Shown here piece by piece: positions 17,205 to 25,601 of a DNA stretch of 33,867 bases (within the stretch, counting starts at the first letter, position 1; each line of letters opens with the position of its first letter). Source of the DNA: Rickettsiales bacterium. GTDB taxonomy: Bacteria; Pseudomonadota; Alphaproteobacteria; Rickettsiales; SXRF01. The position numbers and the translations under genes were made by a program. Below the pieces are notes generated by a model that saw only the letters and a list, made by a program, of their open reading frames with translations, had not been told where the DNA came from and did no database searches. The stretch spans positions 1-33,867 of the forward strand of contig SXRF01000100.1 of the NCBI GenBank assembly GCA_005792635.1. Reading direction: 5' to 3'.

Positions 17205-17618
17205 ATGGAAAATATATTGCTTTTAATAAGCCTAGCCCAACGCGCTTATAGCAAATGGCTGTTGCATAGGATGTTGCTGCGAATTGCCATAATAATTGGG
17301 CTGGTTATTGTTATTTCCATAATGGTGAGTGCTGCTTTTATCGGCGGATTATATATTATTTATTACTCCTTGCTATCTTCGGGAATAGAGCAGATGGTGG
17401 CGATGCTTATGACAGGAATTGCCGCTATTTTCCTTGTTTTTATTCTGATAATTATATTGCTTATCTGCCTACAGAAAATTCGCAATATGCCACAAGCGAT
17501 GCTTAAGTCATCACCAGTCACCACCCTTGCTATGGATGCTTTTAATTCTTTCACCGACGGCCTTATGGCAGAACAGGGTAAAAAATCTAATGGACACCCT
17601 AAAAAAACATCTTTGTGA
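17205..17618 (+). CDS. Two-TM membrane protein of unknown function (possibly DUF1469/phage-holin-like)
   Basis: 137 aa; two long hydrophobic segments; 29-nt overlap with the downstream kinase start at 17590. Confidence 0.6.
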   Translation: MENILLLISLAQRAYSKWLLHRMLLRIAIIIGLVIVISIMVSAAFIGGLYIIYYSLLSSGIEQMVAMLMTGIAAIFLVFILIIILLICLQKIRNMPQAMLKSSPVTTLAMDAFNSFTDGLMAEQGKKSNGHPKKTSL

Positions 17619-19143
17619 TTATGGTTTATACATAATTCTTGGTGCTTGCATTTTGCGCTTCATAATTACCTTTGTGGTTGGTGGCGTGTATCGTGATGAG
17701 GAGCTTGTTCTTTCCGCAATTGTCGTCGGACTTGTCATAATTGTTATCTATGTACATTGGGAATCAAAAAAAAACGCTGAAGCTTACGCGGAGGGTTTGA
17801 CTAATGTTGCTTATGAACTGGCAGAATCGCATGTATTGCTAGCGCAGTCTAACTTAAAAACAGCAATGGAGTTGGAAAGTGCCGCCTGCGAAAAACAAGA
17901 GCAGTCAGATAAAGACTTGGAAACCGCCGAGGATGCAGTCCAGTTTGCTGATAACGCTAGGCTCTCAGCAGAAAGTGCGGCCGCTATTGCAGAAAAAGCC
18001 AATAAAGCAAAGTCAGATTTTCTCACCAATATGAGCCATGAAATACGCACGCAGATGAATGCGATAATCGGACTTACCAATATTTTGCTGACCACCAAAC
18101 TAGATGAAAAACAAAAAGAATGTGTCGGTGTTTTGCAAACCAGTGCGGATGGCTTAATGTTGCTTATCAATGATTTGTTGGACATTGACAAAATAGAATC
18201 AGAATCAATTGAGCTGGAGAATGCTCCGTTTAATATGATTTCTTTGATTGAGCGCGTGATTAGCGTGATGTCGGTTCGCGCACAAGAAAAAAACATCGCC
18301 CTTAATGTGCATTATGATGCAGGGCTTTATAAAACCTTCATTGGCGATAGCGGTCGTATCCGTCAGATATTATTTAATCTGGTGGGTAATGCGGTTAAAT
18401 TCACCGATAGCGGCAGCGTTTCTATTTTCTTCAGTAATGGCGGAAAAAGCAATGGCAAGCGCGATCTAACTATTTCGGTAAATGATACTGGTATTGGCAT
18501 TCCCGAAAATAAAATTTTTGATATATTCGGAAAATTCATTCAGGCTGATCCTTCCATAACCCGTCGCTATGGCGGCACTGGCTTAGGGCTTGCCATTTCA
18601 AAATCGCTCGCCGAGCAAATGGGTGGTAATATAACAGTTACTAGCGAGGTTGGCGTTGGCTCTTCTTTTGTGTTGCATTTAAGCTTGCCAGTGCAAGCCA
18701 GCGAAAGCATAAACTTATTGGACAAGGAAAACACGATATATCTAGATAGGCAGCAAAATGCAGAGCATCTGCCGATTTTATTGGTGGAGGATTATGAGCC
18801 GAATATCTTGGTGGCGACCATTATGCTCAAAAATTTTGGTTATCATTACGAGGTTGCCCGCAATGGGAAAGAAGCTATTGATAGATTTTCTCCAGAAAAA
18901 TATTCATTGGTTCTGCTGGATGTAGAAATGCCGATTATGGATGGCTATGAAACCACGCGCCATATTCGCGGCTTTGAAAAAGCTAAGGGTTCGGCTCGTA
19001 CGCCAATTATCGCCATGACCGCCCACGCACTCAAAGGCGACCGCGAAAAATGTTTGGCGGCTGGTATGGATGACTATATCCCCAAACCCTTCAACCCCCA
19101 CCAGCTGCAAGCCGCATTGCTTAAGCATATTGCGAAGGGCTGA
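17590..19143 (+). CDS. Hybrid sensor histidine kinase/response regulator
   Basis: N-terminal TM pair, coiled coil, [67 protein letters not shown]-terminal REC with [12 protein letters not shown] and K in PKPF. Start at 17590 preferred over 17527. Confidence 0.92.
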   Translation: MDTLKKHLCDYGLYIILGACILRFIITFVVGGVYRDEELVLSAIVVGLVIIVIYVHWESKKNAEAYAEGLTNVAYELAESHVLLAQSNLKTAMELESAACEKQEQSDKDLETAEDAVQFADNARLSAESAAAIAEKANKAKSDFLTNMSHEIRTQMNAIIGLTNILLTTKLDEKQKECVGVLQTSADGLMLLINDLLDIDKIESESIELENAPFNMISLIERVISVMSVRAQEKNIALNVHYDAGLYKTFIGDSGRIRQILFNLVGNAVKFTDSGSVSIFFSNGGKSNGKRDLTISVNDTGIGIPENKIFDIFGKFIQADPSITRRYGGTGLGLAISKSLAEQMGGNITVTSEVGVGSSFVLHLSLPVQASESINLLDKENTIYLDRQQNAEHLPILLVEDYEPNILVATIMLKNFGYHYEVARNGKEAIDRFSPEKYSLVLLDVEMPIMDGYETTRHIRGFEKAKGSARTPIIAMTAHALKGDREKCLAAGMDDYIPKPFNPHQLQAALLKHIAKG

Positions 19144-19160
19144 GATTTCGTTGCCGCCAT

Positions 19161-19190
19161 AAAAAAGGGAGCAATAAAGCTCCCTTTTTC
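19161..19190. terminator. Bidirectional terminator between convergent genes
   Basis: AAAAAAGGGAGC AATAAA GCTCCCTTTTT. Confidence 0.92.
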
Positions 19191-19207
19191 AGTATATCAA
19201 GCAAACT

Positions 19208-19390
19208 CTATAGTGGTGGGTTCACTCTGCGACCTGTTACTACGCTATAAATCAAGCTGGCAACGAATAACAGAACAAACAATCCCGCAAGGAAGCGGGC
19301 AATACCAGCAAAATCAGCGGCTAACCCACCAAAGCCAAATATGGCAGCGATGATAGCTAAAACAAAAAATGTGATGATGTAATTTAACAT
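19208..19390 (-). CDS. DUF1328 family small membrane protein
   Basis: 60 aa; MLNYIITFFVLAIIAAIFGFGGLAADFAGIARFLAGLFVLLFVASLIYSVVTGRR. Confidence 0.9.
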   Translation of the reverse strand: MLNYIITFFVLAIIAAIFGFGGLAADFAGIARFLAGLFVLLFVASLIYSVVTGRRVNPPL

Positions 19391-19417
19391 AAAAATCTCC
19401 TTGGTTATTGATTAAAA

Positions 19418-19828
19418 TTATTTCCAAACAAAGCGGATATAAGAAGTTTTTTTGCCTGTAATGGTTATATTTTGTCGCTGAGTTTGTTTGCCAACGAAGC
19501 CCTCAACTATATATTTTCCATTGGGTAGGCTTGCATAAAATAACGGCCCACCATCAGCGTTTATCAGCTCATTATGCTGCATATCGCTGATTATTATGTG
19601 TGGGTAGCCATTAAAATGCCCGAGCCTATCCGCACTCATAATTTGCAGATTATAATCGCCGCGTTCGGTTTCCATAGCATCAGTTTCTTCATCGCCAATA
19701 CCGCCGGTGACATAATAAACATCGCCCTGTTGCTGAATGTCAGGCAAAAAATTATCAGCAGACCAAGCTGATGGGCTTTGCAGTGCTGAAGCAATTGCCA
19801 CAGCAAAAACATAATTTAATTTTTTCAT
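19418..19828 (-). CDS. Exported hypothetical protein
   Basis: 136 aa; signal peptide SALQSPSAWSAD; beta-rich C-terminal part (YASLPNGKYIVEGFVGKQTQRQNITITG). Confidence 0.75.
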   Translation of the reverse strand: MKKLNYVFAVAIASALQSPSAWSADNFLPDIQQQGDVYYVTGGIGDEETDAMETERGDYNLQIMSADRLGHFNGYPHIIISDMQHNELINADGGPLFYASLPNGKYIVEGFVGKQTQRQNITITGKKTSYIRFVWK

Positions 19829-19838
19829 GATATTTATC

Positions 19839-20084
19839 CTAACGCCAAATTGGTTTTCCGAGGTTTATATCTTTTTTCTTGGTTAGTCCGCCAGCTGCCG
19901 CGCCAACTGCGCCACCAACCACCGCACCCGTCACAGGGTCGCCGCCTAGAACCGCGCCACCAACTGCGCCAGCACCAGCACCAATAGCACCGCCGCTAAT
20001 TGCGCGGTCGCCTGTGCTTTCGCCGCATGCGCTTAAAAAGCCAATGGCGGCTATCATCATTATCGTATTTTGTATTTTTGTCAT
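19839..20084 (-). CDS. Glycine-zipper lipoprotein
   Basis: 81 aa; lipobox GFLSAC; SGGAIGAGAGAVGGAVLGGDPVTGAVVGGAVGAAAGG. Confidence 0.85.
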   Translation of the reverse strand: MTKIQNTIMMIAAIGFLSACGESTGDRAISGGAIGAGAGAVGGAVLGGDPVTGAVVGGAVGAAAGGLTKKKDINLGKPIWR

Positions 20085-20161
20085 AAAACTCTCCTTGGTT
20101 AGCGTTGTATTGCTAACCTAAAGAATTGCTTATAAATTTACCGCAGGGGAAAGGGGGGTAT

Positions 20162-20179
20162 GCGTAAGGGGGCAGTAAA
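20162..20179 (-). promoter_or_regulatory. Putative OmpR/PhoB-family direct-repeat site
   Basis: Minus strand TTTAC(20179-20175) and CTTACGC(20168-20162), 11-bp phase; upstream of the 20084-19208 gene set. Confidence 0.45.
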
Positions 20180-20182
20180 GAT

Positions 20183-20911
20183 TTACGCAGCTTGTAAAAT
20201 TTTTTGTGGCAACACTTCCATGCGATAACCAATTCCTGCTTCGGTGGTTATGAAAATTGGATTGGCTGGGTTTTCCTCAATTTTCTCGCGGATTTGCCCA
20301 ATATAAACCCGCAGGTAAGTTGTGTCGTCGCTATGCGCTTCGCCCCAAACTTTGCGCAAAATCTCCTTATGGGTGAGCATTTTTCCGCTATTTACCATAA
20401 AATGGCGCAGCAAATCATATTCCTTAGGCGTGAATGAAACTAACTCATTATTCAAAAACACCTCATGGCGCACTAAATCCATCCGTAAATTGCCATTTTG
20501 CAGCTCTGGTTCGCCAGTTTCGCGCACGGCTGCTGAACGCAAGCAAGCATTTATCCGCGCTAGCAACACATCAATGTTAAACGGTTTGGTAACATAATCA
20601 TTCGCGCCGATATTAAGGGCAGCGGTAATTTCATCGTCCAATGAACAAGCGGAAAGGACAATAATCGGAACTTGCGACCACTCGCGGATGGAGGAAATAA
20701 CCTCCTTCCCATCAAGATCAGGAAGTCCTAGATCAAGCAATATAATGTCAGGCTTCACCGAAGCGCACATGCGAATTGCTTGCTTGCCAGACAACGCTTC
20801 AACAATTTTGAAATCTTCACCACCCAGTAAAATGCCAAGCATTTTTTGAATCTGCTGTTCGTCATCAACAACCAAAATGGTGTTTTTCTTCTCGTGCATA
20901 ACGAACCTCAA
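20183..20911 (-). CDS. OmpR/KdpE-family winged-helix response regulator
   Basis: REC (VVDDEQQIQKML, IILLDLGLPDLDG, KPF) plus winged helix (FTPKEYDLLRHFMVNSGKMLTHKEILRKVWG, TTYLRVYIGQIREKIE, TEAGIGYRM). ATG at 20899 is the likely start. Confidence 0.92.
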   Translation of the reverse strand: MRFVMHEKKNTILVVDDEQQIQKMLGILLGGEDFKIVEALSGKQAIRMCASVKPDIILLDLGLPDLDGKEVISSIREWSQVPIIVLSACSLDDEITAALNIGANDYVTKPFNIDVLLARINACLRSAAVRETGEPELQNGNLRMDLVRHEVFLNNELVSFTPKEYDLLRHFMVNSGKMLTHKEILRKVWGEAHSDDTTYLRVYIGQIREKIEENPANPIFITTEAGIGYRMEVLPQKILQAA

Positions 20912-21074
20912 AAATTACAATTCATATTTCTAATCTTAGGTTAGGCTTTAATGTGGGAATGTCAAACTTATTGGCTTGACTATATTTCAGAACCTATCGC
21001 TCAGAGGAAAAAAGCTAGAATATACAATGCGTTCTCCCTTCAAGGAGTTCGCTGAAGTATCAAAAATTGAAGAA

Positions 21075-21151
21075 TGGTCGGAACGACAGGATTTGAACCT
21101 GCGACCCCTAGTCCCCCAGACGAGTGCGCTACCAGACTGCGCTACGCTCCG
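21075..21151 (-). tRNA. tRNA-Pro (anticodon GGG), CCA encoded
   Basis: Minus strand CGGAGCGTAGCGCAGTCTGGTAGCGCACTCGTCTGGGGGACTAGGGGTCGCAGGTTCAAATCCTGTCGTTCCGACCA; anticodon GGG at 21117-21115. Confidence 0.93.
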
Positions 21152-21152
21152 A

Positions 21153-22571
21153 TTAATGCCCAGACGAATGATTTGGAAGCGCGACATTACTCAAAGCTAG
21201 CTGTTCCTGCAAGTCTTGTTTCAGGCGTTCCAGCCCTTGCGTGTCCTTCGCTTCGCAGCGGGCAACCAGCATCGCCTGTGTGTTGGAGGCGCGAAGCAAC
21301 CACCAGCCATCAGCGGTGGAAACGCGCACGCCGTCGACGGCACTAAACTTTGCCTGTGCGGCGGTTAGGCGAGATTTCACCTCATCAATCACCGAGAATT
21401 TCCGCAAATCATCACACGGGAAGCGGATTTCAGGCGTATTAATGCGCTGCGGCAAGGCTTTACGCATATCGGAAAGTTTTTTGCCCGAGCGCGACAGCAA
21501 ACCAAGCAGGCGCACAGCGGCATAGAGCGCGTCGTCAAAGCCGTAATATTTATCGGCAAAGAATAAATGCCCACTCATTTCGCCAGCCAGCGGCGAGCCA
21601 GTTTCCGCCATTTTGGATTTTATCAGCGAATGCCCAGTTTTCCACATTAGCGGTGTGCCGCCGAGGCGTTCAATTTCTTCAAATAATGCGCCGCTTGCTT
21701 TCACATCGGCGATAATCGTTGCCTTGGGTTTTTCGCGTAAAATATCCGCGGCATAGAGCATCAGCAACTGATCGCCCCACAGGATCGCGCCCTCATCATC
21801 CACCACGCCAATGCGGTCGCCGTCGCCGTCAAAGGCAATACCAACGGCCAGCTTTTTTTCGCGCACAGTTTTTATTAAATCCACCAGATTTTCTGGCACA
21901 GTTGGGTCGGGGTGATGGTTCGGGAAATTACCATCAATCTCCGCAAAAAGCGCGGTGTGTTTGCCGCTTAGGCGATTGGTCAGAGCCGTCATAATCTCAC
22001 CCGTCGCGCCGTTTCCTGCGTCCCAAGCAACAGATAATTCACGAGTGCCGTCATAAGCCGCCAGCAGCGCGGAAATATAGGTTTCGCGGATGTCCTGCAC
22101 TTCAATTTTGCCATTGCCATTTGCGAGCTTGCCTCTTTCGGCGATTTCTCGAAGTTCGGCAATTTGTGCGCCGTAGAAAGCTTTATTTTGCAGAACGAAT
22201 TTGAAGCCGTTATGAGTTGGCGGGTTGTGCGAGCCAGTAATCATAATTCCGCCCGCTGCTTTTTTGGTGTAGGCTGCGTAGTAAAGCATTGGCGTTGGCC
22301 CAAGCCCGATGTCTAAAACATTCATTCCGCTGTCGGCTATGCCTTTGCAAACGGCGGCGTGGAGGGCTGGCGAACTCATGCGCCCATCGCGCCCGACACA
22401 GATAAAGCCGTCTGGCTGTAATTCCTTGGCTTTGGTGGCGAAGGCGCGGGCGATGTAATAAGCATCATCCGCGCCTAAAGTTTCGCCGATAATGCCGCGA
22501 ATGTCATATTCACGAAAAATAGTTGGTGTAAAACGGTGCGAGTTTTCGGTTTTAGCGGTCTGAGTAGTCAT
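21153..22571 (-). CDS. Phosphomannomutase/phosphoglucomutase
   Basis: 472 aa; FREYDIRGIIGETL, GIMITGSHNPPTHNGFK, AFDGDGDRIGVVDDEG, GEMSGHLFFAD. Confidence 0.95.
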   Translation of the reverse strand: MTTQTAKTENSHRFTPTIFREYDIRGIIGETLGADDAYYIARAFATKAKELQPDGFICVGRDGRMSSPALHAAVCKGIADSGMNVLDIGLGPTPMLYYAAYTKKAAGGIMITGSHNPPTHNGFKFVLQNKAFYGAQIAELREIAERGKLANGNGKIEVQDIRETYISALLAAYDGTRELSVAWDAGNGATGEIMTALTNRLSGKHTALFAEIDGNFPNHHPDPTVPENLVDLIKTVREKKLAVGIAFDGDGDRIGVVDDEGAILWGDQLLMLYAADILREKPKATIIADVKASGALFEEIERLGGTPLMWKTGHSLIKSKMAETGSPLAGEMSGHLFFADKYYGFDDALYAAVRLLGLLSRSGKKLSDMRKALPQRINTPEIRFPCDDLRKFSVIDEVKSRLTAAQAKFSAVDGVRVSTADGWWLLRASNTQAMLVARCEAKDTQGLERLKQDLQEQLALSNVALPNHSSGH

Positions 22572-22598
22572 TTGTTATTCCTGATTAGCTGATTAATA

Positions 22599-23447
22599 TT
22601 ATTGGGTTGGTTTTGCATTAGCATCCGCCGCAGGTGGTGTAGGCGGTGTGGCGGTTGGTGGTGTGGTTGCAGGCGGCTCGGCAGTAGTCGTATCAGCTGC
22701 CCCATTTGTTATTTTGCTGTTTATTTTGCGCTCGTTTGCCAGCTCAACGGTGAGCTGCTTTGCCTTTTTTGGATTCATTGCGGCGAGGATGGGCGCGGCT
22801 TTTTTCTCCGCCATCGCGTCAATAACCAACAGCAAGATTGGCATTTCCACCTCGTCAAAAATCCGCGCTGCTTCACTTGGTTTCATATTTTCATAGATTT
22901 TCACTAGGCTATGAATTTTTGCGTCTTCCTGCGCGTTGTATTTTTCCAGTAGCGCAGCCACTTGTTTTTTCATTGCTTCAATTTGTAAAATTTTTTCATT
23001 AATGCGCTTTTGCGTAGCGTCAAGAGCGGCTTCTTTTATTTGGATATTGGTTTCCCAGCGTTCAAGCTCCTCGCGGCGTTTGGACAGGCTTTGCAGCAAC
23101 TCCACCTCCACATCCGTATAGCGATGATCGGCGGTATTATCTATTTCCTTGGAAACATTGGGATTTTTTTCTTCTTTCTTTTCTTCTGATTTATGCTCGC
23201 CGCCTTCGGCTGGTTTTTCTTCAGGTTTTTTTTCCTCTGGCTTTTTGGCGGATTTTTCTTGGTCAGCAGCGGCGGGCTTTTCCGCAGAAATATTGGTGGG
23301 TTTTTCTGGCTGCTGCGCCTCTACACTGCCGATGAATAGCGACTCGGTATCGCGCACCATGCCCATAATTTTTACGCCAAGCAGCAACGACGCAGTGACA
23401 ATCGTCGCGGGAAGTAGGCGGAATATTTTGCGCTTAAACAAACTCAT
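22599..23447 (-). CDS. motE: MotE-like flagellar protein (MgtE N-terminal-like domain)
   Basis: 282 aa; N-terminal TM, K/E-rich linker, coiled coil, YENMKPSEAARIFDEVEMPILLLVIDAMAEKKAAPILAAMNPKKAKQLT. Confidence 0.82.
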   Translation of the reverse strand: MSLFKRKIFRLLPATIVTASLLLGVKIMGMVRDTESLFIGSVEAQQPEKPTNISAEKPAAADQEKSAKKPEEKKPEEKPAEGGEHKSEEKKEEKNPNVSKEIDNTADHRYTDVEVELLQSLSKRREELERWETNIQIKEAALDATQKRINEKILQIEAMKKQVAALLEKYNAQEDAKIHSLVKIYENMKPSEAARIFDEVEMPILLLVIDAMAEKKAAPILAAMNPKKAKQLTVELANERKINSKITNGAADTTTAEPPATTPPTATPPTPPAADANAKPTQ

Positions 23448-24085
23448 CCTTTGATACCTGCGCGAATCATGTCCAGAAGCTCCTTTTCGGCTTTTGAGCG
23501 ATTATTACTATCTGATTTTTCTTGGAATTTTTCAGGAGATTTTTCTTGCCTACCAGCCGCAGGTTTTACCCGCCCGATAACGCGATCTAGCACCGCTTCA
23601 ATTGACGCGCTGGCTGATGATTTCGCCGCTGTTTTTTCTGATTTTTTTTCCAAAACGGGCTGTGGTTTTAGGTTGTGCCTTGGTAAAAATTCCTCTTCCT
23701 GCTCGTTCGCTATTTCTGGCTCTTTTATTGGCTCAACATTAACGCGGCTGCGGGCGCGGTTGACGGCGAAATTCGCGTCCAGCTGGTCGGCAAGGCGGTT
23801 GCCTTTATCAATCATAAAATTAAGGTCATCCATCACAAAATTGGCTTTATCAATCCGTACCTGAATATTCTCGCCAATTTTTTTGCTGGCGGATTGCAAA
23901 GCGATAATCGTTTCGGAAGCGCGGGTGGTGGATTCATCAAAATATTTAAGCAAACTGGAAAGCTCGCTTTTGCTGTCTTGCAGAATTTTTATACGGCGGT
24001 TAAGCACCCAGCAATAGCTGATAGTCGCCATCAACAAGCCCGTGATGAGCAGATTAAGCAACAAACTCATAACGCCCAGTGTCAT
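23444..24085 (-). CDS. DUF6468-like flagellum-associated membrane protein
   Basis: 213 aa; N-terminal TM followed by LNRRIKILQDSKSELSSLLKYFDESTTRASETIIALQ; between fliM and motE, 4-nt overlap with motE. Confidence 0.72.
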   Translation of the reverse strand: MTLGVMSLLLNLLITGLLMATISYCWVLNRRIKILQDSKSELSSLLKYFDESTTRASETIIALQSASKKIGENIQVRIDKANFVMDDLNFMIDKGNRLADQLDANFAVNRARSRVNVEPIKEPEIANEQEEEFLPRHNLKPQPVLEKKSEKTAAKSSASASIEAVLDRVIGRVKPAAGRQEKSPEKFQEKSDSNNRSKAEKELLDMIRAGIKG

Positions 24086-24100
24086 AATTTTGTCTCCATT

Positions 24101-24185
24101 GTCATCCCCGCCTTGTGCGGGGATCTAGGGCTAAAGCCACAGGCGGAGTTTGTGTCAATAGATCCCCGCACAAGGCGGGGATGAC
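24101..24185. repeat. Dispersed palindromic element, GTCATCCCCGCC... family (copy 2)
   Basis: Perfect 26-bp inverted repeat: GTCATCCCCGCCTTGTGCGGGGATCT (24101-24126) / AGATCCCCGCACAAGGCGGGGATGAC (24160-24185). Confidence 0.93.
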
Positions 24186-24232
24186 GACCACTGAATGACA
24201 ATTCGCTAACAGAAATCATAGATGCGTCTCCA

Positions 24233-24346
24233 TGTCATGCCAGACGCAAGTTTTACCAGCTAGCGTAGCGAGGTGCGAGGAAAACTTAGCGATGTGGCAT
24301 CCAGAAAGATGGTTGTAACTGGATGCCAGCCTACGCTGGCATGACA
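24233..24346. repeat. Dispersed palindromic element, GTCATGCCAG...CTGGCATGAC family (copy 2)
   Basis: TGTCATGCCAG (24233-24243) / CTGGCATGACA (24336-24346); related to the reverse complement of 5613-5728. Confidence 0.88.
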
Positions 24347-24361
24347 ATATAACTCCAAGGG

Positions 24362-25486
24362 TCATAGATGCGTCTCCCGCGTTTTCTGCTTCACAGGGTC
24401 GTGAATGGAAATGGCGATATTTTCGCGCACTCGCCCTAGCGTTCCCGTGGTCACAGGAATGCCGCCACAGCGAAGCGTTATATCGTCATCAGGAGCGCAA
24501 TCAAGCAGCATGGTGCTGCCAACTTTCAGGCTCATAATATCGCGCAGCGACACGACTTTTTCGTTAAAAATCGCTTCAATTTCAATATTCGTTCCGCGCA
24601 GTTCCTTGCCCAGATATTTTTCCCAGACTGTGTCCTTGCCGAAATTCTCGCCCATGAACATTTGCAACAGCAAATCACGCACAGGCTCAAGCGTAGTGTG
24701 TGGCAGAAGAATTTCCAGCATTCCGCCGCGATCATCCGCCATATCCACACGGAAACGCACGAGCAGGGCAGGGTTTCCCGGCCGCGTAATCGTGGCAAAG
24801 CGAGGGTTATTTTCCAAGCGTTCAAAATGAAAAGTGACGGGCGAAAGTGGCTCAAAAGCCGCGCTCATATCCGCCAGCACCACATCCACCATGCGCTTTA
24901 CAATATCCTGCTCAATCGTAGTGTATGGGCGACCTTCAACGCGGATTGGGCGATCGGACTTCCTGCCGCCCAGCAAAATATCCACCATGGAATAAATATG
25001 CGAGCTATCAACAGTAATCAGCCCAAAATTTTCCCACTCAACAGCGCGAAAAACCAGCAGCAAAGCGGGAAGGGGGATAGAGTTCAGATAATCCTCAAAC
25101 TTGATGCTAACCATGGATTCCAGATTAACATCAACATTTTCTGAGGTGAAATTGCGTAAGGAAGTTGAAAGCTGGCGCACCAAGCGGTCAAAAACCACCT
25201 CCATCATCGGCAATTTTTCATACGCCGTCATGGATTTATCAAGGATGGCGAAAATTCCGTCTGTCCGCCCGCCGCCACCATCTTTTTTTACATCAAAACC
25301 AAGCAGGGAATCAATCTCATCCTGATTGAGAACACGCGGTGGCTCACCACTTTCCGCCGCCATTGCCGCTGCCATCTCGTCATCAGCCGCGGGTTCTCCA
25401 GCCTTTTTTTCCTCAAGCTCCAGCATAGACGCCCACTCGGCGGCTGCCGCATCGTCCTCTGGTTTTGTTGGTTCGTTATCAGCCAT
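24362..25486 (-). CDS. fliM: Flagellar motor switch protein FliM
   Basis: 374 aa; VLNQDEIDSLLGFD, LRNFTSENVDVNLESMVSIKFEDYLNSIPLPALL, C-terminal SpoA-like part (VVSLRDIMSLKVGSTMLLD). Confidence 0.95.
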   Translation of the reverse strand: MADNEPTKPEDDAAAAEWASMLELEEKKAGEPAADDEMAAAMAAESGEPPRVLNQDEIDSLLGFDVKKDGGGGRTDGIFAILDKSMTAYEKLPMMEVVFDRLVRQLSTSLRNFTSENVDVNLESMVSIKFEDYLNSIPLPALLLVFRAVEWENFGLITVDSSHIYSMVDILLGGRKSDRPIRVEGRPYTTIEQDIVKRMVDVVLADMSAAFEPLSPVTFHFERLENNPRFATITRPGNPALLVRFRVDMADDRGGMLEILLPHTTLEPVRDLLLQMFMGENFGKDTVWEKYLGKELRGTNIEIEAIFNEKVVSLRDIMSLKVGSTMLLDCAPDDDITLRCGGIPVTTGTLGRVRENIAISIHDPVKQKTRETHL

Positions 25487-25601
25487 GGTTTTTATAATAT
25501 GCTAGCTATTGATGTTGATGGTTTTTATAACACAGTGATAAATACACAGCAACAAATAACAAGTGATTTTTCTGATTGGCTTTGTTGTATAATTGTTTAT
25601 T

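Noticed and set aside
20183-20911. Naming the regulator kdpE
   Set aside because: Sequence is KdpE-like but no kdpFABC or kdpD is in the window, so the specific symbol is not supported.
21241-22000. Plus-strand ORFs opposite phosphomannomutase (94 and 91 aa)
   Set aside because: Antisense to a strongly supported gene; low-complexity Arg/Ser translation, no motif.
24101-24346. Palindromes as a simple rho-independent terminator of fliM
   Set aside because: No T-run follows the stems, and the sequences match elements elsewhere in the window; dispersed repeat is a better description.
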